DNA from: CTSoil-075 sp042610375
GTDB lineage: Bacteria > Bacillota > Negativicutes > DSM-13327
NCBI RefSeq assembly: GCF_042610375.1
Contig: NZ_JBGJZL010000005.1
Location: forward strand, 248,001 to 312,000
DNA: 64,000 nt
Reading direction: 5' to 3'
Shown here: positions 27,001 to 35,716 of the stretch, in pieces
Layout of the letters: every line of letters starts with the position of its first letter
Numbering within the stretch: the first letter of the stretch is position 1
The notes under the pieces: model-generated
Databases searched by the model: none
Told to the model about the DNA's origin: nothing
What the model saw: the letters and a program-made list of their open reading frames with translations, nothing else
Made by a program: the position numbers and the translations under genes

Positions 27001-27114
27001 ACGAAAGAACAGCTTAGTCTTTTAGAGCAATTTCAATGTGATCGAATTCAAGGATATATTTTTAGTCCAGCTATTCCTGAAGACGAAGCAATTGAATTTT
27101 TAGTAAGAAATTGA
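24007..27114 (+). CDS. dCache-HAMP-GAF-GGDEF-EAL cyclic-di-GMP protein
   Basis: A 1035-residue membrane protein. A helix at about 10-32 and another at about 308-332 bracket a periplasmic double-Cache domain (with GSYAYLLDSEGVVIAHPD). HAMP (about 333-385), a long coiled coil (385-445) and GAF (about 450-600) follow. A GGDEF domain with intact VARSGGDEFSIVL (about 688) and an EAL domain with FEALLRWNS, EMTESVLIES, LDDFGTGYSSL and VAEGVET follow. All EAL metal-site segments are present, so phosphodiesterase activity is likely, and the cyclase site also looks intact. It may be cotranscribed with the kinase 93 bp downstream. Confidence 0.93.
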   Translation: MARSIRHQLTLIICSLIVLVLTVALVMSYYFVAKDYEEKMQQTNLVMAESLGNNIAQFMQNAYNINAMIAQSPDIKNFDEEKQGQLLVNIASQYPFFQLLAIHHLNGDQSARSSGTLANRSERWWFKKFMRERKDYISKTYYSLFSESPITTINHGVYKDGQLVGLLMADIETSKIQQMVENYSSGAGSYAYLLDSEGVVIAHPDRQQVANLYNYKNMKASVLLRDENGNIVHNERNNERTQDIDFSVPPSLQVIVNKVTEGETGVGEYTDLNGDTYICAYRTILLPGHSDPWSLIVVQKKSAALVFLYHTTIKNGVIGIVITFLAGLVTLLFSRRLTNPLIEIVNATNKIKEGDLTIRLTVDSLNEIGILAINFNQMVSELQQHRDRLQELVEERTGELGAANQELTAMNEEIIAMNETLEDTNEQLCNENKLRQKIEENLLLRERQYRATTSLLTRPVEEFEGLLESILQGALQLVNAPDGYIALYDDLGKGFCTYYGSGICEHWIKSLVLAESEIVRRVYHTGEIVAVDDYKEYPNRLDDQRLENVASVIMLPLKHEDQVKGILCASWRNEIHFITTEDVKVLRQFCDLGSVAIERTNIHKKIHQMAFYDALTGLPNRESLQSYMTKELKMTHGSEIAGAILFVDIDDLKSVNDSFGHSCGDGIINTVAKHIMTAVGRDVFVARSGGDEFSIVLSGEENRENIAKIADNILEVLCQEYEVAMEHLHMSVSIGVALYPGDSDNVEELIKKADSAMYAAKRAGRSCWRFYEPVFFQETYEKMMLTNGLRRGLERGELSLAYQPQLNITGDDVIGFEALLRWNSSEHGFVSPVRFIPLAEQSGLILPIGQWVVREACQFARRLANMGKDRIHVAVNISPKQLLAEDFVESIYRNIQEAGIGPEQIEIEMTESVLIESLEESILKLNQLRDLGITISLDDFGTGYSSLTYLRSLPVGVLKIDKSFIDQIITDKTQLQVFGTIINLGHTLGLTIVAEGVETKEQLSLLEQFQCDRIQGYIFSPAIPEDEAIEFLVRN

Positions 27115-27207
27115 AGAATCTTGAAAGGCAGGACTAAGGAGCAAGAGTGTAGAAACAAATGGTAGGAAGTTATGAGTCGTATCTTGTATTGTGTAGGAGA
27201 GATAGAT

Positions 27208-29259
27208 ATGAAATATCGCGTTATTGTAAGCTTGTTTGTATTCTTGATCCTCATTATTCCATTCAACAATACTGTTCGTTCCAACTCTGCTTACACTTCG
27301 AGTAAACAGACTTACCTACATGAAGAAGATAAAAAAAATATTTTAGTCCTCAACTCCTATCATGCAGATATGCCTTGGGTGCAAATGCTGGAAAGAGGAA
27401 TTAAAACTGTATTTGATCCATATCCACAAATCATATTATATTTTGATTATATGGATACCAAACGTAATATTGGCAACGAATACCTAGAAAATTTATATAA
27501 TTTATATACATATAAATATAAGCATAAGAAATTTGATGCAGTTATTGTGACAGATGATGTAGCGTATCAGTTTGCGCTGCAACATCAAGAAGAATTATTT
27601 CCGTCTACGCCCATCGTTTTTTGTGGAGTTAATTTTTTTTCAGAGGATCAAATTCAAGGGAATCCATGGGTGACAGGTGTAGTTGAAGTTGTTGATATGA
27701 AAAAGACCATAGAACTTGCATTACAGTTACATCCACAAGTCAAACGCATTGTGGTTGTTAATGATGAAAGTGCAGTAGGAGAAACTAATAGACTATTATT
27801 GGAAAAAATAATACCTAACTTTTCTCCCAATATACAATTTAGCTTATTTCAAAATATGAGCATGAAGGAAGTCTTGGAACAAGTTGCTATTCTTGATCAG
27901 GATACATTAATTTTGCTGATGACTTTTAATGTTGATAAGGAACAAGCTGTTTTTAGTTATGAAGAAAGTAGTGATTTAATTTCTGCTCACACTAATATAC
28001 CGATTTATGGTACATGGGATTTTTATCTTGGGCACGGTGTTGTTGGCGGTATGATGACAAGTGGATACCTGCAAGGACAAAGGGCAGCTGATTTGGTATA
28101 TCGAATTATTGTTGGTGGTGAACCCTCAGCGAATATTCCTGTAATTACGGAAAGTATTAATCAATATATGTTTGATTATAATGATATGATAAAGGTCGGT
28201 CTTGACGAAAGTAAAATACCACGAGGCAGTATGATTATGAATAAACCTGCTAGTTTTTATGATACATATAAGAATTTAGTATGGTTTTTGATCCTTATAT
28301 TTATTACCTTATTAGCCTTGATTATCGTATTGGCCATTAATATACGCCGTCGTAAGCGTGGAGAAAAAGAAATTCTTCAGTTAAATGCAGAGTTAGAGAC
28401 ACGGGTCTTAGAGCGGACCAAGGAATTGCAAAGCACAAATGATGCATTAACGAATACATTAGTTGACTTACAACAAACACGTAATCATCTAGTCGAATTT
28501 GAAAAAATGGCTTCTTTAGGTGAATTGGTGGCAGGGGTAGCTCATGAAATTAATACACCAATTGGTAATAGTATTACAGCTACTTCTCATTTGGAAGTAA
28601 AAACATCTCAAATAAATGAAAAATTTTCTAATGGGCAAATGAAAAAATCTGATTTAGAAAATTATTTGGATGCAAGTAATAAAGTCGTTAAGATTATTTT
28701 TACGAATTTAGAACGAGCAGCACAATTAGTTCATAGTTTTAAAAAAATAGCAGTAGATCAATCGGTTGAAGAACGGCGACAGTTTGAGTTAGGCGAATAT
28801 ATGAATGACGTGTTAGTAAGTTTAAAACCTCAATTAAAAAAAACAAAACATAAGGTTATATTGAATTGTCCTGCGGATATTAAAGTGTATTGGCATCCAG
28901 GCACCTTATGGCAAATCATATCCAATTTGCTTAATAACTCATTGGTACATGCATATGATGAAGATGAAATAGGGACAATCACAATTGATATTTCCCATGA
29001 TGATGGAAGTATTTTATTGCAATATAGTGATGATGGAAAAGGTATGCCACCAGAAGTTCAAAAAAAAGTATTTGAACCATTTTTTACAACTCGCCGTGGT
29101 ACAGGCGGCTCAGGACTTGGTATGCATATTGTATATAATTTAGTGGTCTTTAAAATGGGTGGTAGTATTGAGTGTATGAGTAAGCTCGGCGTAGGTACTG
29201 TATTCACAGTAAAGCTTCCTGATGTCATGCAGAAACAAGGAGGGAATATTCATGGATGA
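27208..29259 (+). CDS. Sensor histidine kinase with periplasmic ABC-substrate-binding domain
   Basis: A 683-residue kinase. After an N-terminal signal/anchor (KYRVIVSLFVFLILIIPF), residues about 40-340 form a periplasmic domain of the ABC-substrate-binding type (PF04392-like): NILVLNSYHADMPWVQML, then FDAVIVTDDVAYQFA and GTWDFYLGHGVVGGMM. A second helix (about 360-385) leads to a coiled coil and a kinase core with H-box LGELVAGVAHEINTPIGNS. The ATPase has NLLNNSLVHAY, YSDDGKGMP and GGSGLGMHIVYNLV. ATG 27208 has TAGGAGAG at good spacing; 27172 is less likely. It overlaps its response regulator by 8 bp. The ligand is unknown. Confidence 0.9.
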   Translation: MKYRVIVSLFVFLILIIPFNNTVRSNSAYTSSKQTYLHEEDKKNILVLNSYHADMPWVQMLERGIKTVFDPYPQIILYFDYMDTKRNIGNEYLENLYNLYTYKYKHKKFDAVIVTDDVAYQFALQHQEELFPSTPIVFCGVNFFSEDQIQGNPWVTGVVEVVDMKKTIELALQLHPQVKRIVVVNDESAVGETNRLLLEKIIPNFSPNIQFSLFQNMSMKEVLEQVAILDQDTLILLMTFNVDKEQAVFSYEESSDLISAHTNIPIYGTWDFYLGHGVVGGMMTSGYLQGQRAADLVYRIIVGGEPSANIPVITESINQYMFDYNDMIKVGLDESKIPRGSMIMNKPASFYDTYKNLVWFLILIFITLLALIIVLAINIRRRKRGEKEILQLNAELETRVLERTKELQSTNDALTNTLVDLQQTRNHLVEFEKMASLGELVAGVAHEINTPIGNSITATSHLEVKTSQINEKFSNGQMKKSDLENYLDASNKVVKIIFTNLERAAQLVHSFKKIAVDQSVEERRQFELGEYMNDVLVSLKPQLKKTKHKVILNCPADIKVYWHPGTLWQIISNLLNNSLVHAYDEDEIGTITIDISHDDGSILLQYSDDGKGMPPEVQKKVFEPFFTTRRGTGGSGLGMHIVYNLVVFKMGGSIECMSKLGVGTVFTVKLPDVMQKQGGNIHG

Positions 29260-30793
29260 TACTTTATTATTTATGGAAGAAAGTGATGTAGTTCATAGTG
29301 AAAATAGTATGCAAGATACTTGGAAAGTACTCATTGTTGATGATGAGGCAGAGGTACATGTTGTTACGAAACTTGTTCTAGATGGTTTTATCTTTGAAGG
29401 GAAAAGAGTAGAATTTATCAGCGTTTATTCTGCTGCTGAAGCTAAGGTGGAATTGCACAAATATACGGATATTGCGCTCATTATCTTAGATGTAGTCATG
29501 GAAAGAGCTGATGCTGGGCTGCAACTAGTAAAATATATTCGTGAAGAGATGAATAATAAGGTTGTGCGGATTGTATTACGTACTGGACAACCAGGAGAGG
29601 CACCAGAATCACGGGTTATTGTAGAATATGATATTAACGACTATAAGGAAAAAACAGAATTAACAGCTCAGAAATTATTAACAACATTGATTTCTTCCTT
29701 GCGTTCATATCGGGATTTAGTTACAATTGAGCGCAATAAAAGTGGATTAGAGCGAATTATTGAATCTACACCTGAAATTTTCCGCATGCAATCGATGCAA
29801 AATTTTGCCACAGGTGTATTGATGCAGTTAATTGCTATGTTGAAGTTAAATAAAAGTAGCTTATATTTAAGAGTATCGAGCTTTGCTGCCACTTGCAAGA
29901 AAGATGGATCACTCAATATTTTAGCTGCTACAGGTGATTTTGAAACCAATATTGAAGAAAAATTATCTGCGGATGTACAAAATAAAATCGATGATGTACT
30001 GCATGAAAAAGCAAGCATGTTTTTTGATGATTATTTTATACTCTATTGGAATAGTGCGGATAAACATGATTATTTAATTTATATGGAAGGCGATCAAAAA
30101 ATCAGTGAACTTGATCGGCGTCTTTTAGATATTTTTTGTCTAAATGTATCTTCAGCTTTCGAAAATTTGAAATTACATTTAGAAATGTATGATACCCAAC
30201 GGGAAGTGTTTTTCCGATTAGCAGAGGTAGCTGAAACTCGATCAAAAGAAACGGGTAATCACGTACGACGGGTAGCTGAATACGCTAAATTATTAGGAGA
30301 AAAATATGGGTTATCAGAAAAAGAATTGGATATGCTTCACCTAGCAGCACCCATGCATGATCTTGGAAAACTAGGTATATCCGATGGAATTTTAAATAAA
30401 CCGGCTAAATTGACAGCGACTGAGTTTGATATTATAAAGATGCATTCAATGATTGGGCACGATATGTTGAAAGGCTCAGAACTCACAATGTTAAGAGCTG
30501 CTGCTATTATTGCCAAAGAACATCATGAACGCTATGATGGAACAGGATATCCCGATGGTTTACGAGGGGATGAGATTCATATTTTTGCAAGAATAACAGC
30601 CATTGCAGATGTATTTGATGCGTTAGCTTGTGATCGAGTTTATAAAAAAGCTTGGAGTTTAGAGGATATTACCGAATATTTTCAAGAAAATAAAGGGGGG
30701 CAATTTGACCCTGTATTGGTAGACTTATTTTTTGCTAACTTTGATGATATATTAGCAATAAGAGAAAAATTTGCTGATGATTGCTATTTATAA
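29252..30793 (+). CDS. Response regulator with DUF3369 and HD-GYP output
   Basis: A 513-residue cytoplasmic regulator. The receiver domain (about 20-145) carries LIVDDEAEVH and phosphoacceptor Asp in LIILDVVME. The centre (about 160-310) is a DUF3369 region, and the C-terminus (about 320-505) is HD-GYP with GNHVRRVAEYAKLLGE, MHDLGKLGISD, KEHHERYDGTGYPDGL and ITAIADVFDAL. All HD-GYP residues visible in these segments are kept, so c-di-GMP hydrolysis is the likely output. The ATG overlaps the kinase gene, with AAGGAGGG inside it, so the two form one system that couples a periplasmic ligand to c-di-GMP removal. Confidence 0.93.
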   Translation: MDDTLLFMEESDVVHSENSMQDTWKVLIVDDEAEVHVVTKLVLDGFIFEGKRVEFISVYSAAEAKVELHKYTDIALIILDVVMERADAGLQLVKYIREEMNNKVVRIVLRTGQPGEAPESRVIVEYDINDYKEKTELTAQKLLTTLISSLRSYRDLVTIERNKSGLERIIESTPEIFRMQSMQNFATGVLMQLIAMLKLNKSSLYLRVSSFAATCKKDGSLNILAATGDFETNIEEKLSADVQNKIDDVLHEKASMFFDDYFILYWNSADKHDYLIYMEGDQKISELDRRLLDIFCLNVSSAFENLKLHLEMYDTQREVFFRLAEVAETRSKETGNHVRRVAEYAKLLGEKYGLSEKELDMLHLAAPMHDLGKLGISDGILNKPAKLTATEFDIIKMHSMIGHDMLKGSELTMLRAAAIIAKEHHERYDGTGYPDGLRGDEIHIFARITAIADVFDALACDRVYKKAWSLEDITEYFQENKGGQFDPVLVDLFFANFDDILAIREKFADDCYL

Positions 30794-30836
30794 AGTTTGA
30801 TTGAATTGATATCGCTATTTTTTTCACATTATTGGC

Positions 30837-30865
30837 TTGACGATGCTATGAGTGGTTGATATAAT
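30837..30865 (+). promoter_or_regulatory. Sigma-A promoter of the arsAB operon
   Basis: TTGACG (30837-30842), 17-bp spacer, TATAAT (30860-30865). Predicted start near 30872, just before the cobalamin aptamer. Confidence 0.82.
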
Positions 30866-30884
30866 AATTGCAATTGCATACAAT

Positions 30885-31045
30885 ACGGTTAAGGTGCCCC
30901 CAGTTGGGGGATAATAGGGAAGTCTGAGCATGGTAAAACATGCATAAGCGCGGGCCCGCCACTGTACTGAAGAGACCTTACAAAACCACTCATTAAGGGG
31001 AAGGTGTAAGTTGTCGATGATTCGGGAGCCAGGAGACCTACCTTT
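30885..31045 (+). promoter_or_regulatory. Cobalamin riboswitch
   Basis: Conserved blocks appear in class order: a GGTTAAGGTGCCCC...GGGG P3-like start, GGGAAGTCTGAG, the CGGGCCCGCCACTGT core near 30951-30965, AAGGGGAAGGTGTAAG and the B12-box-like GAGCCAGGAGACCTACC near 31026-31042. Adenosyl- or other cobalamins bind this class and usually lower expression. The terminator at 31071 follows at the right distance, so control is probably by transcription termination ahead of arsAB. An antisense frame across this region is spurious. Confidence 0.93.
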
Positions 31046-31070
31046 ATACTGTTTTATGATCTTCATGGAA

Positions 31071-31114
31071 AAGAAGGTTTTTTTGGATTGATAATCCCTA
31101 AAAACCTTCTTTTT
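31071..31114 (+). terminator. Riboswitch-controlled terminator before arsA
   Basis: AAGAAGGTTTTT/AAAAACCTTCTT arms (12 bp) plus inner GGAT/ATCC and a T-tract. It ends 50 bases before the arsA ATG and is the expected expression platform of the aptamer. Confidence 0.85.
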
Positions 31115-31164
31115 AACATTTTCCCGGGAAATATTAAGTTTACTTTGAAAAGTGGAGGGTTAAG

Positions 31165-32232
31165 ATGAGTTTATTAGAAGAAACATTGCTGAAAATTAGT
31201 GATCTAGACAAAGATATCATGTCCAAGGTGCAAACTAGATTAGATAATCTAACAAAACCCAAAGGAAGTCTTGGACGATTAGAAAATATGGTAAGACAAT
31301 ATGCAGGGATTATTGGGAAAACTCAACCTGATGTGCCAAAGCATTGTATGGTAATCACATCAGCAGACCATGGTGTGGCTACACTAGGCATCAGTGCCTA
31401 TCCAATAGAGACAACACTGCAAATGACAGCGAATTATCTGATCTCAAAAGGTGGTAGTGCAAATGCTTTTGCCAATTTTTGTGGTGCTGATATGGTAGTC
31501 GCAGATATGGGAATCGCTGGTGATCTATCTCATGTCCCAGGACTTTTACATCGGAAAGTTGCCTATGGTACTCAAGACTTTACTCAAGGTCCAGCTATGA
31601 CCCGTGCTCAGGCTATACAAGCTATTGAAGCAGGCATTGAAATTGTAAATGAGAAAGTTAAGCAAGGTTATACATGTTTTAGTCTTGGGGAAATGGGAAT
31701 TGGTAATACCACCTCAAGTGCTGCCATTGTGGCTGCTTTTACAGGACTGACCCCAGAACAAGTGACAGGAAGAGGGACAGGAATATCAGATAGTCGGCTG
31801 GAAGTAAAAATTAATGTTGTTCGTCGCGGTCTAGAAATGAATCAACCAAACCCTAAAGATGGAATTGATGTATTAGCAAAAGTTGGTGGTTTTGAAATTG
31901 GTGGGTTAGCAGGTGTCGTTCTTGGTTGTGCAGCAAATCGATGCGGGGTCGTGATTGATGGCCTTAACACTACGGCAGCCGCACTCATTGCCAATGCTAT
32001 TGAACCGATGTGCAAAGAATATATGTTTGCATCTCATTTGTCGGGTGAACCAGCACATGTAATTGCCTTAGGTGTTTTGAAGCTAGAGGCATGTCTTAAT
32101 ATGGGGGTCTGTTTAGGAGAAGCAATTGGTGCATCCATGGTGATGGATATGCTTACAGTAGGGAGTAAAATGCTGAAAAAAATGAAAAATTTTGAAGACG
32201 CTGGAGTATCAAGGATGATGTCTCAACAATAA
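31165..32232 (+). CDS. arsA: ArsA-like nicotinate mononucleotide:phenol/p-cresol phosphoribosyltransferase subunit (CobT family)
   Basis: A 355-residue CobT homologue. CobT transfers phosphoribose from nicotinate mononucleotide to the lower-ligand base of cobamides. The active-site glutamates equivalent to Salmonella CobT Glu174 and Glu317 are kept: Glu176 in LGEMGIGNTTSSA and Glu319 in CLGEAIGAS. The N-terminus has LDNLTKPKGSLGRLE and a SADHGVATLGISAYP segment. It is followed 24 bp later by a second CobT homologue, the arrangement of Sporomusa ovata arsAB, whose heterodimer activates phenol and p-cresol. In that enzyme only ArsA is catalytic. If the pair is not ArsAB, this subunit alone could act as an ordinary CobT. 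Confidence 0.82.
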   Translation: MSLLEETLLKISDLDKDIMSKVQTRLDNLTKPKGSLGRLENMVRQYAGIIGKTQPDVPKHCMVITSADHGVATLGISAYPIETTLQMTANYLISKGGSANAFANFCGADMVVADMGIAGDLSHVPGLLHRKVAYGTQDFTQGPAMTRAQAIQAIEAGIEIVNEKVKQGYTCFSLGEMGIGNTTSSAAIVAAFTGLTPEQVTGRGTGISDSRLEVKINVVRRGLEMNQPNPKDGIDVLAKVGGFEIGGLAGVVLGCAANRCGVVIDGLNTTAAALIANAIEPMCKEYMFASHLSGEPAHVIALGVLKLEACLNMGVCLGEAIGASMVMDMLTVGSKMLKKMKNFEDAGVSRMMSQQ

Positions 32233-32256
32233 TAATGATCGTAGGAGGATAGACTC

Positions 32257-33348
32257 ATGTTCGAAAATATAATATCTCTGATAAAACCATTAGATGAAAC
32301 TGCAATGGCAAAATGTCAACTCCGATTAGATAACCTGACTAAACCCCTTGGTAGTCTACATTCTTTTGAGCATATTGCGCGTCAAATGGCAGGTATTACT
32401 GGTCAACATAAACCTAAAATGTTAAAAAAAGGCATCATTCTCATGGCAGGAGATCATGGTATCAATGATGAGGGAGTAAGCACTTACTCTAAAACGGTGA
32501 CAGCAGAGATGATGATCAATTCTTGTCATGGAGGGGCTGCGATCAATGTATTTGCTGAACACGTTGGTGCACAGCTTGTTTTAGTTGATATGGGAGTAGA
32601 GGCGAATTTATCTGTTTGTCCGAATTTATGTCATGAAAAAATTGCCTATGGTACAAAAAACATCACTCAAGGATCAGCGATGACCCGAGACGAAGGGAGT
32701 GCTGCCATTTCTGCTGGTATCCGCATTGCCCAAGAACAAATAAACAAAGGATGCCAAATTTTAGGATTAGGTGCTATCGGAATTGGTAATACCCTTCCAA
32801 GTGTAGGAATCATTGCATGCTATAGTTCGAAGAAGATAAATGAGCTTATAGGACTTGGTACAGGTATCACTCCAGAACTTCTTAGTAAGAGGATTGATAT
32901 TCTTAACACAGCTCTTGCGATTAATCAACCAGATCCACAAGATGCTCTTGATGTAGTGAGTAAAATAGGTGGTTTTGAGATTGCCGGTTTGGTAGGTGTT
33001 ATATTGGGCGCAGCTTCAGGTGGTGTAGCTGTTGTACTTGATGGTCTTGCAACGAGCGCAGCAGCTCTGATTGCTATGAAAATTGCTCCTCAAGTGAAAG
33101 ACTATCTAGTAGCATCCCATTTTGCAGTAGAACCAGCACATAAAGTGGCTTTAGATCTTATGGAGATACCAGGATATTTACATCTTGATATGCATTTAGG
33201 TGAAGGAACAGGAGCAGCTCTTGGTATGTCTTTAATCAATGCATCTTTACATGTAATCAATGATATGAAAACTTTTGGTGAAGCTGAAGTTGCTGTTGCA
33301 CAAGATGGTCCAGGTGCTTTGAAGCAAGATAAAAATGTCAGAGAGTAA
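32257..33348 (+). CDS. arsB: ArsB-like non-catalytic partner subunit (CobT family)
   Basis: A 363-residue CobT homologue encoded directly after arsA with AGGAGGAT as ribosome site. It keeps the fold motifs LDNLTKPLGSLHSFE, AGDHGINDEGVS and LGEGTGAALG (Glu316). At the first catalytic position, however, the motif reads LGAIGIGNT: Ala173 replaces the glutamate that is present in the upstream gene (Glu176). This fits the ArsB role of a structural partner in the ArsAB heterodimer, and argues against a simple second active CobT. Some divergence might instead reflect relaxed selection, but the full-length intact frame speaks for function. Confidence 0.8.
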   Translation: MFENIISLIKPLDETAMAKCQLRLDNLTKPLGSLHSFEHIARQMAGITGQHKPKMLKKGIILMAGDHGINDEGVSTYSKTVTAEMMINSCHGGAAINVFAEHVGAQLVLVDMGVEANLSVCPNLCHEKIAYGTKNITQGSAMTRDEGSAAISAGIRIAQEQINKGCQILGLGAIGIGNTLPSVGIIACYSSKKINELIGLGTGITPELLSKRIDILNTALAINQPDPQDALDVVSKIGGFEIAGLVGVILGAASGGVAVVLDGLATSAAALIAMKIAPQVKDYLVASHFAVEPAHKVALDLMEIPGYLHLDMHLGEGTGAALGMSLINASLHVINDMKTFGEAEVAVAQDGPGALKQDKNVRE

Positions 33349-33387
33349 TCAAATAGAGTAAGAAAACGATATTGAGATTGTTCATTG

Positions 33388-33430
33388 AGCAGGGATAAGA
33401 TAGCAGATCTATCTTATCCCTGCTTGTTAT
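33388..33430 (+). terminator. Terminator after arsAB
   Basis: Perfect 16-bp stem AGCAGGGATAAGATAG with a CAGAT loop, then TGTTAT. Ends the B12-controlled operon. Confidence 0.88.
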
Positions 33431-33543
33431 CGTCAATCATATTTTTATATTCTATACTTGTCAGAAGGAGGTATTAGGAATTTATTTGTCGAATTGTGGC
33501 AGATGAATCAATCGAGATCTATTTTTGAAAGGGGAACAAGGAA

Positions 33544-35523
33544 ATGAATTTAAAGGTCAAATTAACATTGATTTTTTCATTATTATCTGCAGTGATTCTC
33601 TTGGTGTCATCACTTGCTGGATATATTTTTACGAAAGAACAAGTTACTAAAGGCATTCAGCAAGAAATGAAGGCGAATATCGACTCTCATGTAAATAAAC
33701 TTGATGGATGGTTGCTCAGTAAAGGAAAAATGATTGAAATAACGGCGGGTACAATACAGAGTACATTTAGTGAAGGGGAAATAACAGTACCCATGGTAGC
33801 TGGATATAGGACTGTGGATAAAGAATTCTCCGATGTCTATTTTGGTTCTGTACAAGGTAAAATGGTAGATGGAAGTGGATGGACACCTCCTGCAGATTAT
33901 GATCCTAGGGTGCGTGAATGGTATAAAGATGCAACACAACAAGGTAAGTTGATTTTTACAGAACCCTATTTAGATTTAGTCACGAAACAAATGGCGGTAT
34001 CTGTTGCACTGCCGATTAAAACAACTTCAGGGCAAATTCGAGGAGTTATCGCTGCAGATATGTTGTTACAAACACTGGTTGAGAATGTAAAAAAAATTAA
34101 TTTGCAGGGCGCTGGATATGCATATTTACTGGATGCCAAAGGTGTTGTACTCGCTCATCCAGATGCGGAGATGGTGTCTAAAAATGTTCTAGAAGTAGAA
34201 AAAATAAAAAGTTTATCTCCTCTATTTAAAGAAATGCTTCAAAAAAATGAAGGTTTTAATACATACACTTATGATGGTAAAGATTTATTGATGGTTTATA
34301 AAAAAGTACCGTCGACAGGATGGATTTTAGCAATTAGTGTACCTGAAGATATTGTGTATACACCTCTTGTTCATTTAAGATGGCTATTTTCTATTATTGC
34401 AGTAGTGGCAATTTTCATTGTGATTGGAATTACCTTTGCGACTGTGAAGCGAATTACCAATCCTTTAGAAGTATTGGCTCGTGAAGTTCAAATGGTTGCT
34501 GCTGGAGACCTTACAGTACAGGCTAATGTAAATGGGAAGGATGAAATTGCTATACTCGCCCAAGGGTTTAATAAAATGGTACACAATTTACGCGAGCTTA
34601 TTATGCAAGTTCATACGAGTTCGGAGCAGTTAGCAGCTTCTTCAGAAGAGTTGACTGCGAGTTCTCAGGAATCATCTCAAGCTACAAATCAAGTGGCTGG
34701 ATCTATTATGCATATTCATCACGGGGCTAAAGACCAACTGAATGGAGTAGAAAATACAGGGAATGTAGTACAAAAAATGTTAACAGGAATACAGCAGGTG
34801 TCTGATGGTGCTAATCATGCTGTCACAAAGGCCTCACAAGTTGTTGATAAAGCTAAAGACAGTGGGATTTCTATTGAACGCGCCATTCATCAGATGGGCC
34901 TTATTGAACAAACTGTTAATACTTCTGCTAAGGTTATTGCTAATTTAGGTGAAAGGTCAAAAGAAATTGGACAGATTATAGATACAATCTCAGGGATAGC
35001 AGGTCAAACTAATTTATTAGCTTTGAATGCGGCGATTGAAGCAGCGCGCGCAGGAGAACAAGGACGTGGTTTTGCGGTAGTTGCAGAAGAAGTTCGTAAA
35101 TTAGCTGAGCAATCACAGGAAGCTACAAAACAAATTGCTAATCTTATTGGTGAAATACAAGGGGATACGGAAAAGGCTGTTGTTTCTATGAATGATGGTA
35201 CCCGTGAAGTAAGCCTTGGAACTGAGACTGTTAATACTGCTGGTATTGCATTTCGTGAAATTGCGCAAATGGTAGAACAAGTCTCAAAGCAAGTGATTGA
35301 TATTTCGAATTCGATGCAGCAGATGAATCAGGGCGGACAACAAATTGTTTCAGCTGTAGATGTAATCAATGATTTGAGTAAAAGAGTCGCAGATGAAGCT
35401 GAGACTGTATCTGCCGCCACGGAGGAGCAAGCAGCCTCTATGGAAGAGATTGCTTCTTCTAGCCAACATCTTGCCGAAATGGCACAAAAACTTCAAGAGA
35501 TCGTAGGCAAATTTCAAATTTAG
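33544..35523 (+). CDS. Methyl-accepting chemotaxis protein, dCache type
   Basis: A 659-residue chemoreceptor. Helices at about 8-28 and 280-302 flank a double-Cache ligand-binding domain with YDPRVREWYKDA, FTEPYLDLVTKQMAVSVALP and GYAYLLDAKGVVLAHPD. HAMP (about 303-355) and a methylation/signalling region follow, with the conserved tip IAGQTNLLALNAAIEAARAG. The C-terminus EEIASSSQHLAEMAQKL is normal for the family, and no pentapeptide tether is seen. DxxxR/Y-type Cache motifs often bind amino acids or organic acids, but the ligand is unknown. Monocistronic, with GAAAGGGG as ribosome site. Confidence 0.94.
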   Translation: MNLKVKLTLIFSLLSAVILLVSSLAGYIFTKEQVTKGIQQEMKANIDSHVNKLDGWLLSKGKMIEITAGTIQSTFSEGEITVPMVAGYRTVDKEFSDVYFGSVQGKMVDGSGWTPPADYDPRVREWYKDATQQGKLIFTEPYLDLVTKQMAVSVALPIKTTSGQIRGVIAADMLLQTLVENVKKINLQGAGYAYLLDAKGVVLAHPDAEMVSKNVLEVEKIKSLSPLFKEMLQKNEGFNTYTYDGKDLLMVYKKVPSTGWILAISVPEDIVYTPLVHLRWLFSIIAVVAIFIVIGITFATVKRITNPLEVLAREVQMVAAGDLTVQANVNGKDEIAILAQGFNKMVHNLRELIMQVHTSSEQLAASSEELTASSQESSQATNQVAGSIMHIHHGAKDQLNGVENTGNVVQKMLTGIQQVSDGANHAVTKASQVVDKAKDSGISIERAIHQMGLIEQTVNTSAKVIANLGERSKEIGQIIDTISGIAGQTNLLALNAAIEAARAGEQGRGFAVVAEEVRKLAEQSQEATKQIANLIGEIQGDTEKAVVSMNDGTREVSLGTETVNTAGIAFREIAQMVEQVSKQVIDISNSMQQMNQGGQQIVSAVDVINDLSKRVADEAETVSAATEEQAASMEEIASSSQHLAEMAQKLQEIVGKFQI

Positions 35524-35536
35524 TCATTGCATAAAG

Positions 35537-35578
35537 CAAAAGACGCTGTTTATCAACTCGGATAAAGAGCGTCTTTTG
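35537..35578 (+). terminator. Terminator after the dCache chemoreceptor gene
   Basis: CAAAAGACGCTGTTTATC pairs imperfectly with GGATAAAGAGCGTCTTTTG around a short AACTC loop. Confidence 0.82.
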
Positions 35579-35716
35579 ATATCGAAAATGAATAAAAAAT
35601 TATAACATAAGACGCTTTGTGCAGGAATTATTGGCTGAGACAGGAAATAATTCAATATAGGGTTAAAGAAGGCTTGGTCATCGAATAAAGAAATGTTTTA
35701 TATAGGAGAGATTTTT

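Noticed and set aside
30824..31066. Minus-strand 80-codon frame
   Set aside because: It lies antisense to the promoter and cobalamin riboswitch and has no coding character.
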